A stretch of DNA of 8,995 nucleotides from Flavobacteriaceae bacterium (GTDB taxonomy: Bacteria > Bacteroidota > Bacteroidia > Flavobacteriales > Flavobacteriaceae). Numbering within the stretch: position 1 is the first letter of the stretch; the number at the start of each line of letters is the position of its first letter. The position numbers and the translations under genes were made by a program. This document shows positions 1-4,888 of the stretch, in pieces. Under the pieces are notes generated by a model that saw only the letters and a list, made by a program, of their open reading frames with translations, searched no databases and had not been told where the DNA came from. Location of the stretch: the NCBI GenBank assembly GCA_002687665.1, contig NZAX01000081.1, positions 1-8,995 of the forward strand, given 5' to 3'.

Positions 1-1110
1 ATGTTGAAAAATATTCTTTTCCTTACGATAAGTCTAATTTTCTTAGGTTGTTCAACTCCTACCAATGAGTTTACTATCCAAGGTTCTATTGATTTAAATG
101 ATGGCAATATGGTTTATCGCATTATTGCAGATGCAAATCAACAGCCTTTAGTAATCGATTCTACTGCTGTGATGAGTGGTTCTTTCATAATGAGTGGTAT
201 TGTTGATTCGCCCGACATTAACTTTTTCTCTGTACAAACTGTTCAAGGGAATTTTCCATTTGTTCTTGAACCTGGTGAAATCAAGATCTCTATGTACAAA
301 GATAGTCTGATGAATTCTAAGGCTTTGGGTACAATTTCTAATGATGCTTTTATGAAATACAAATCTGAAACCAAGATTTTTGTAAATTCAATGAATGGAA
401 TAGGAAGAGAATTACAACAGGCCAACATTTCCAGAGATACTCTTTTGGTAGCCGATCTTCAAGATCAATATAAGGACGTTCAAAATCAAATTAAGGATTA
501 TGAGATTCGTTTTATTGAAAACAATCCGGATTCATATGTTTCATTGTTAATATTGGAGCGTTTTATGATGACTAAGCAAATTTCAAATGAAGATGCAAAG
601 CCTATTTTTGAGAATTTAACCTCTAGAATTAAAAAAAGTAAAGCAGGGGTCATGTTAGAGGGAGCCCTCAATGCTCCCAAGCCTCCTGCTGAGGTTGGAC
701 AAATTGCTCCTGATTTTGAGGGTCCCGGACCAAAAGGCCAACTAGTAAAGCTTAAAAATAACCTTGGAAAGATAACCATATTAGACTTTTGGGCTTCTTG
801 GTGCCGTCCATGTCGTGTTGAAAATCCGAACCTTGTAAGAACCTATAACAAATTCAAAGCCAATGGCCTAAGTATAGTTGGAGTTTCCCTTGATAAAAGT
901 AAAAGTAACTGGATAAAAGCAATTGAGGATGACGGTCTACAGTGGACTCATGTATCTAATCTTCAATATTGGAATGATCCCATAGCCAAAGCTTATCAAG
1001 TAAGAGGAATTCCGGCTACCTTTATTTTGGATCAAAACGGAAAAATAATAGCAAAGAATTTAAGAGGGCCAGCTCTTGAGAAAAAAATTGAAGAGTTACT
1101 AAATAAGTAA
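1..1110 (+). CDS. DUF4369 / TlpA-like thioredoxin-fold lipoprotein (thiol-disulfide oxidoreductase)
   Basis: Predicted periplasm-facing, membrane-anchored thiol-disulfide oxidoreductase of the TlpA/ResA type, 369 residues. Residues 1-16 are a short signal peptide (K3, then a hydrophobic run) ending in F-L-G-C with Cys17 as the likely lipidation site; the lipobox is relaxed because position -3 is Phe. Residues about 22-118 look like the beta-rich DUF4369 domain common at the N-terminus of Bacteroidota TlpA proteins. Residues about 120-225 are mostly helical linker. Residues about 232-369 are an AhpC-TSA/thioredoxin domain with the redox motif W267-C-R-P-C271 and the cis-proline loop G336-I-P338. 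No acidic pair follows Cys17, so a surface-export signal is not evident. Family function is reduction of disulfides, for example in cytochrome c maturation or oxidative stress; the actual substrate cannot be told. The start is the first base of the window, so its promoter is not visible, but the signal peptide supports this ATG. Confidence 0.9.
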   Translation: MLKNILFLTISLIFLGCSTPTNEFTIQGSIDLNDGNMVYRIIADANQQPLVIDSTAVMSGSFIMSGIVDSPDINFFSVQTVQGNFPFVLEPGEIKISMYKDSLMNSKALGTISNDAFMKYKSETKIFVNSMNGIGRELQQANISRDTLLVADLQDQYKDVQNQIKDYEIRFIENNPDSYVSLLILERFMMTKQISNEDAKPIFENLTSRIKKSKAGVMLEGALNAPKPPAEVGQIAPDFEGPGPKGQLVKLKNNLGKITILDFWASWCRPCRVENPNLVRTYNKFKANGLSIVGVSLDKSKSNWIKAIEDDGLQWTHVSNLQYWNDPIAKAYQVRGIPATFILDQNGKIIAKNLRGPALEKKIEELLNK

Positions 1111-1129
1111 TTGTTAGTCAATTTTTTTT
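1096..1129 (+). terminator. Weak AT-rich hairpins plus T8 run between convergent genes
   Basis: Two small inverted repeats cover the ends of the convergent first and second genes. TTACT (1096-1100) pairs with AGTAA (1106-1110) around a 5-base loop. AATTG (1109-1113) pairs with CAATT (1119-1123) around a 5-base loop, and the T run at 1122-1129 follows directly. The second hairpin has the form of a factor-independent terminator for the plus strand, though its stem is only 5 bp and AT-rich. Read on the minus strand, the first hairpin is followed after about 8 bases by another T run, so the site may work in both directions. The stability is low, so this is tentative. Confidence 0.35.
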
Positions 1130-1765
1130 CTTAAATAAAAATGCAGCTAAAATCAGGGTTGAAGCCAGTATAGATAGTGTAAATCCCGACTCGATTATTA
1201 CACTTGGAACAAAAGAAATCGTAGCCAATAAGCCTGCAATGGCCCCCCCAAAATGAGCGGTATGTCCAATATTGTCACCTTGGTTCCTCATTCCATAGAT
1301 AGTATATGCCATATAAAGAGCAGCCATTACATAGCCTGGAAGTGGAATTGGGAAAAAAATCAAAACCATTTTCATATCCGGGTATAGTAGTACTGCACTG
1401 TATACAACTCCTGAAACAGCTCCACTGGCTCCAACTGCAGTATAGTTATCTTCTCGGTTGTGATAACGAAAGGAAAGATAGTTTCCCAAATAAAGACTGC
1501 TTAGGTACAAAGCCAAAAACTTCATATCTCCTAAACTGTAGACCACATAACCAGCGAAAAAATACAAGGACAACATGTTGACAAATAAATGGTTGAAGTC
1601 AACATGAAGAAAGCCAGAACTCAACATGCGAATTTGTTCTCCCGATTTGATTTTCGCCATTTGAAATTGATACTTCTTAAAAAAAGCTTGGTTTTTAAAT
1701 CCTAGAAGAGAGAGTAAAACATTGGAAACAATGATGGCACTTACAACAGAAGGAAGCGAGTTCAT
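1118..1765 (-). CDS. Rhomboid family intramembrane serine protease
   Basis: Integral membrane serine protease that cleaves transmembrane segments within the bilayer; substrate unknown. The 215 residues give about seven hydrophobic segments: roughly 5-21, 55-78, 81-99, 108-128, 132-158, 167-187 and 194-211, which fits a six-helix rhomboid core plus one C-terminal helix. The catalytic serine is Ser114 in the G-A-S-G motif, and the catalytic histidine is His171 in A-H-F-G-G. The second-helix motif H59-L-F-V-N63 matches the conserved HxxxN that helps form the oxyanion site. All key residues are present, so it should be active. The frame stays open upstream to a TTG at 1819, which would add 18 residues and overlap the divergent gene. 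I prefer the ATG at 1765 because homologues usually start just before the first helix and because it sits 18 bases after a TAnnTTTG motif. It ends 7 bases from the convergent thioredoxin gene. Confidence 0.9.
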   Translation of the reverse strand: MNSLPSVVSAIIVSNVLLSLLGFKNQAFFKKYQFQMAKIKSGEQIRMLSSGFLHVDFNHLFVNMLSLYFFAGYVVYSLGDMKFLALYLSSLYLGNYLSFRYHNREDNYTAVGASGAVSGVVYSAVLLYPDMKMVLIFFPIPLPGYVMAALYMAYTIYGMRNQGDNIGHTAHFGGAIAGLLATISFVPSVIIESGFTLSILASTLILAAFLFKKKN

Positions 1766-1783
1766 GAAGAGAAATTTTACTGG

Positions 1784-1791
1784 CAAATATA
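1784..1791 (-). promoter_or_regulatory. Candidate -7 element (TATATTTG) for the rhomboid gene
   Basis: On the minus strand this is an exact match to the Bacteroidota -7 consensus TAnnTTTG, 18 bases before the chosen ATG at 1765. The nearest upstream TTG on that strand has a 25-base spacer, longer than the usual 17-23, so the -33 element is unconvincing. Confidence 0.45.
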
Positions 1792-1792
1792 C

Positions 1793-1800
1793 TATCTTTG
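1793..1800 (+). promoter_or_regulatory. Candidate -7 element (TATCTTTG) for the acyltransferase gene
   Basis: Exact TAnnTTTG match on the plus strand, 13 bases before the TTG start at 1814. It lies back to back with the minus-strand motif at 1784-1791, separated by a single C. No TTG is seen at the usual -33 spacing. Confidence 0.45.
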
Positions 1801-1813
1801 AAAAAAAATCGCC

Positions 1814-2698
1814 TTGCAAAGAGTCGTTTACCTCCTCACCTACCCCTTTATTTATTTAATTGCCTCGATTCCTTTCAGCACTCTCTATTTCATTTCTGAT
1901 GTTTTACGTTTTTTGATCTATAATCTTTTGGGATATAGAAAAAAAATAGTTCGATCGAACCTAAAGAAAGCCTTTCCTGATAAAAGTGAAAAGGAACTTA
2001 TTTGGATCGAGAAAAAATTTTATAGACACTTTTGTGACATCACTCTTGAAGCATTTAAATCTTTCAAAATGAATTCTGAGGAGATGCAAAAGCGAATGGT
2101 TTTTAAAAACCTAGATGTTTTGACTCAATTTGAAAAAGAAAACAGAAGTGTTATCATCATGTGTGGGCATTATTCGAGTTGGGAATGGATGTTGTCCATA
2201 GGGTATCATACAGTCTCTCAGGGTTATGGTATTTACACCCCCATCATGAATAAATACCTAAATAAATTGATCATTGAAATTAGAAAAAAGCACCGTGGTG
2301 ACTTAATATCCCGTTATTCTGCAATTCAAAAAATAAAAAATCTAAATGAAGAAGGTACTCTGGCTGTTTATGGTTTTGTTAGTGATCAATCTCCCCGCCC
2401 CAAGCCCAAATCTTATTGGAGACCTTTCTTGGGAATTAAGGTTCCTGTTTTTATGGGGGCCGAAATAATCGCTCGAGAATTTGATTTTGGAGTGGTATAT
2501 GCTAAAATTAATCGTGTTAAAAGGGGTTATTATGAAGCCAGTTTTGAGCTGATCAGTGATGAGCCAAAAAAAACAGAGGTAAATCGAATAACAGACACAT
2601 TCACCGAGTGGTTAGAGCAAGATATCTACTGCGATCCTACCCAGTATTTATGGACACACAGGCGTTTTAAGCATGAAAACAAAGTCCTACAGGATTAA
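1814..2698 (+). CDS. LpxL/HtrB-type lysophospholipid (lipid A) acyltransferase
   Basis: Inner-membrane acyltransferase of the LpxL/LpxM/HtrB family, which moves a fatty acyl chain, normally from acyl-ACP, to a lipid A precursor or related lipid; in Bacteroidota some relatives act on aminolipids, so the acceptor is uncertain. The 294 residues match the usual family length. Residues about 4-38 are hydrophobic and anchor the protein. The catalytic HX4E motif is H119-Y-S-S-W-E124. D191-Q-S-P194 and the C-terminal W280-T-H-R-R-F285 block are typical of the family. The start is inferred to be TTG at 1814: an in-frame stop lies at 1799-1801, no ATG or GTG lies between, and the encoded M-Q-R-V-V-Y beginning looks like family N-termini. 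It is divergent from the rhomboid gene and converges on glmM with a 4-base overlap of stop codons. Confidence 0.88.
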   Translation: MQRVVYLLTYPFIYLIASIPFSTLYFISDVLRFLIYNLLGYRKKIVRSNLKKAFPDKSEKELIWIEKKFYRHFCDITLEAFKSFKMNSEEMQKRMVFKNLDVLTQFEKENRSVIIMCGHYSSWEWMLSIGYHTVSQGYGIYTPIMNKYLNKLIIEIRKKHRGDLISRYSAIQKIKNLNEEGTLAVYGFVSDQSPRPKPKSYWRPFLGIKVPVFMGAEIIAREFDFGVVYAKINRVKRGYYEASFELISDEPKKTEVNRITDTFTEWLEQDIYCDPTQYLWTHRRFKHENKVLQD

Positions 2699-4077
2699 AT
2701 AACCTCCTGGATTTCCCCAAGAAATCGTCGTGCCAATTCATCCGCCTCTAATTGACTTTTAGCTTCAGTATATACCCGTATTACCGGTTCTGTATTAGAT
2801 TTTCTTAAATGAACCCATGAGGATTCGAACGAAATTTTCACCCCATCAATAGTATTCATATTATTTTTGGAAAATTTCCTTTCAACTTTTTTGAAAATTG
2901 AATCTATATCCATTTGCTTTGACAAGGAGATTTTGGCTTTACTCATGGCGTACTCTGGATAAGAGGATCTTAACACAGATACTTTTTGATTTTTCTCTGT
3001 AAGAAGACTTAAAAACAAAGCAACTCCCACAAGCGCATCACGACCGTAATGCAAATCAGGGTATATGATTCCACCATTTCCTTCCCCTCCTATCACAGCT
3101 TTCACTTTTTTCATTTTATCAACTACATTAACTTCACCCACCGCACTTGCATGGTAGGTGCCTCCTCTTTGAACTGTTATCTCAGACAGTGCTAGGGTTG
3201 AAGAAAGGTTAGAAACGGTATTTCCAGGTGTTTTGGATAAAACATAGTCGGCACAAGCAACCAATGTATATTCCTCTCCAAAAACTGCACCATTTTCATC
3301 TACAAAGGCCAGTCGGTCCACATCAGGGTCGACAACGATTCCAAAATCTGCTTTCTCTTTTAATACTCTCTCAGAAAGCGCTGTTAAATGTTCCTTCAAA
3401 GGTTCAGGATTATGAGGAAAATCCCCTGTAGGATCACAATAAATGGAAACGGTTTTCACACCGAGTGCTTTCAGAAGAAGAGGTATGGCAATACCTCCAG
3501 AAGAATTAACGGCATCTACCACAACCTTGAATTTCTTTTGACTAATATCCTTTGAATTGATCAAGGGCAATTCTAAAATTTTCTGCACGTGGTCCTCAAT
3601 AGCTCCTGCTACTGTAATAACCTTTCCTAAATCATCGACCGATGCATAATGAAAGTCCTGTTGTTCGGCAATTTCCAATATGGCCTCTCCCGAAACCGCA
3701 TTTAAAAACTCTCCTCTTTGATTGAACAGTTTTAGTGCATTCCATTGCTTGGGATTGTGACTGGCTGTAATAATGATTCCCCCATTTGCTTGATGTTGGG
3801 TCACTGCTAATTTTACCGATGGTGTGGTGGAAAGCCCAACATCTAAAACTTCTATGCCATAGCCAACCAAAGTTTGATTTACCAAACCTTGAACCATATT
3901 GCCTGAAACCCTAGCGTCTCTGCCAACCACTACTTTGTATTCTTTTGCTTTTAAAGTTTTCTTTAACCAGCAGCCATATGCAGAAGTGAATAAAACGGTA
4001 TCAAGTGGAGTAAGATTGTTTGATATATTACCTCCAATAGTACCGCGGATTCCCGAAATGGATTTAATCAATGTCAT
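2695..4077 (-). CDS. glmM: Phosphoglucosamine mutase
   Basis: Cytoplasmic alpha-D-phosphohexomutase that converts glucosamine-6-phosphate to glucosamine-1-phosphate, the step before UDP-GlcNAc for peptidoglycan and lipid A. The 460 residues match the family. The phosphoserine loop is T105-A-S-H-N-P110 with Ser107 as the phosphorylated residue. The metal loop is D250-P-D-V-D-R255, the sugar-binding loop is G331-E-G-N-G-G336, and the phosphate-binding loop is R425-K-S-N-T-E-P431. All four domains are complete. The frame could start at a TTG at 4083, but ATG at 4077 gives M-T-L-I-K-S-I-S-G-I-R-G-T, the standard N-terminus in this phylum. The same superfamily includes phosphoglucomutase and phosphomannomutase, so a broader specificity is possible, but the R-K-S-x-T-E-P loop and overall length favour GlmM. 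The gene is divergent from the ACP phosphodiesterase gene. Confidence 0.92.
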   Translation of the reverse strand: MTLIKSISGIRGTIGGNISNNLTPLDTVLFTSAYGCWLKKTLKAKEYKVVVGRDARVSGNMVQGLVNQTLVGYGIEVLDVGLSTTPSVKLAVTQHQANGGIIITASHNPKQWNALKLFNQRGEFLNAVSGEAILEIAEQQDFHYASVDDLGKVITVAGAIEDHVQKILELPLINSKDISQKKFKVVVDAVNSSGGIAIPLLLKALGVKTVSIYCDPTGDFPHNPEPLKEHLTALSERVLKEKADFGIVVDPDVDRLAFVDENGAVFGEEYTLVACADYVLSKTPGNTVSNLSSTLALSEITVQRGGTYHASAVGEVNVVDKMKKVKAVIGGEGNGGIIYPDLHYGRDALVGVALFLSLLTEKNQKVSVLRSSYPEYAMSKAKISLSKQMDIDSIFKKVERKFSKNNMNTIDGVKISFESSWVHLRKSNTEPVIRVYTEAKSQLEADELARRFLGEIQEVI

Positions 4078-4080
4078 ATT

Positions 4081-4088
4081 CAAAGATA
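4081..4088 (-). promoter_or_regulatory. TAnnTTTG motif (TATCTTTG) just before glmM
   Basis: Exact -7 consensus on the minus strand, only 3 bases before the glmM ATG at 4077. If it is used, transcription would begin at or just inside the start codon, giving an almost leaderless mRNA or favouring a slightly later start. No TTG is present at -33 spacing. It may be accidental. Confidence 0.25.
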
Positions 4089-4170
4089 ATCATTACTCCA
4101 TTTTTAGCACCTTGAATTTTCCTTCATATTCTGAATTTAAATAAGAACCTTTCCAATGGATGAATTGTAT

Positions 4171-4178
4171 TAATTTTG
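4171..4178 (+). promoter_or_regulatory. Candidate -7 element (TAATTTTG) for the ACP phosphodiesterase gene
   Basis: Exact TAnnTTTG match in the 126-base divergent gap, 25 bases before the ATG at 4204, leaving room for a leader of roughly 15-20 bases. No TTG lies at the usual -33 spacing. Nothing else recognisable, such as a riboswitch or strong hairpin, is seen in this gap. Confidence 0.45.
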
Positions 4179-4203
4179 AATAGTAATTTGGATCTTTATT
4201 ACA

Positions 4204-4791
4204 ATGAATTATCTGGCGCATCTTTACCTTTCTGGATCAAATAAAGGCTTGGTCATAGGGAATTTTATTGCCGATCATGTAAAAGGGAAATCCTTTTTGG
4301 ACTATCCCAAATCCATTCAAAATGGGATTTTGTTACATCGAAAAATTGATCATTTTACCGACCACCACAAATTATTTAAAAAGAATGTATCATTGTTGTT
4401 TCCAAGATTCCGTCACTACAGTAGAGTAATAGTCGACATGTTCTTCGATCATTTTTTGGCTGCCCAGTGGGAGCTTTATCATACTGACTCGCTAGAGGAG
4501 TTCAGCAGTCAGTTTTACCAGTTGATGCAAGAATACCGAGGAAATTTACCCAACAAAACTAAAATAATATTACCCATTATGTCTAAATATAACTGGTTGT
4601 TGACATACCAAACTCTTGAGGGGTTGAAGCATATACTTTTTCAAATGTCACAACGCACTCGATTCGACTCTAATATGACCCTGGCTGTAGTAGAATTAGA
4701 AAAAAATTATTCGAAAATTTGTCTCGATTTTAATACTTTTTTTAGTCAATTGATAAATTTTGTTCAGTCGGAGAAAGCGAAACTTAGCTAG
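4204..4791 (+). CDS. acpH: Acyl carrier protein phosphodiesterase (AcpH family)
   Basis: Predicted metal-dependent cytoplasmic hydrolase that removes the 4'-phosphopantetheine group from holo-ACP to give apo-ACP. The 195 residues match the length of the family (PF04336) and its motifs: M1-N-Y-L-A-H6 at the extreme N-terminus, I22-A-D24-H-V-K-G, H45-R-K-I-D49 followed by T52-D53, and D78-M-F-F-D82-H-F. The conserved His and Asp residues are the likely metal ligands of this HD-like fold. The ATG at 4204 is fixed by homology because family members begin M-N-[FY]-L-A-H. There is no Shine-Dalgarno sequence. The gene ends 97 bases before uvrA and looks monocistronic. Activity on ACP is established for the enterobacterial enzyme; assigning the same activity here rests on motif similarity. 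Confidence 0.85.
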   Translation: MNYLAHLYLSGSNKGLVIGNFIADHVKGKSFLDYPKSIQNGILLHRKIDHFTDHHKLFKKNVSLLFPRFRHYSRVIVDMFFDHFLAAQWELYHTDSLEEFSSQFYQLMQEYRGNLPNKTKIILPIMSKYNWLLTYQTLEGLKHILFQMSQRTRFDSNMTLAVVELEKNYSKICLDFNTFFSQLINFVQSEKAKLS

Positions 4792-4869
4792 ATTTTCCAA
4801 TTATTTTTTTAGTTTTTACAGGTGATAAGTTAAGATATCAGTCATTACAGAATTACCCTTTTAAATTAT

Positions 4870-4877
4870 TATTTTTG
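4870..4877 (+). promoter_or_regulatory. Candidate -7 element (TATTTTTG) for the uvrA operon
   Basis: Exact TAnnTTTG match, 11 bases before the uvrA ATG at 4889. Transcription from here would start close to the ATG and give a very short leader. No TTG is seen at -33 spacing, and I recognise no LexA-type operator in the 97-base gap. Confidence 0.45.
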
Positions 4878-4888
4878 CAAGATTGACT

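Noticed and set aside
1766..1819. Longer rhomboid start at TTG 1819 (18 extra residues)
   Set aside because: It needs a TTG start, overlaps the divergent gene's start and runs through the TAnnTTTG motif; ATG 1765 sits right before the first helix as in relatives.
3228..3431. Plus-strand reading frames of 60-90 codons opposite glmM, rhomboid and uvrA (for example 1306-1581, 3228-3431, 3899-4144)
   Set aside because: They lie antisense to clearly real genes, have no recognisable domain and show low-complexity shadow composition.
4078..4083. TTG start two codons upstream of the glmM ATG
   Set aside because: The ATG at 4077 gives the standard GlmM N-terminus; the TTG overlaps the -7-like motif.
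4883..4888. TTG start two codons upstream of the uvrA ATG
   Set aside because: An ATG follows at once and matches the usual UvrA N-terminal length.
4792..4888. Possible hairpin, small RNA or SOS box before uvrA
   Set aside because: The 97-base gap is AT-rich with T runs, but I found no stable stem and no recognisable LexA-type palindrome.
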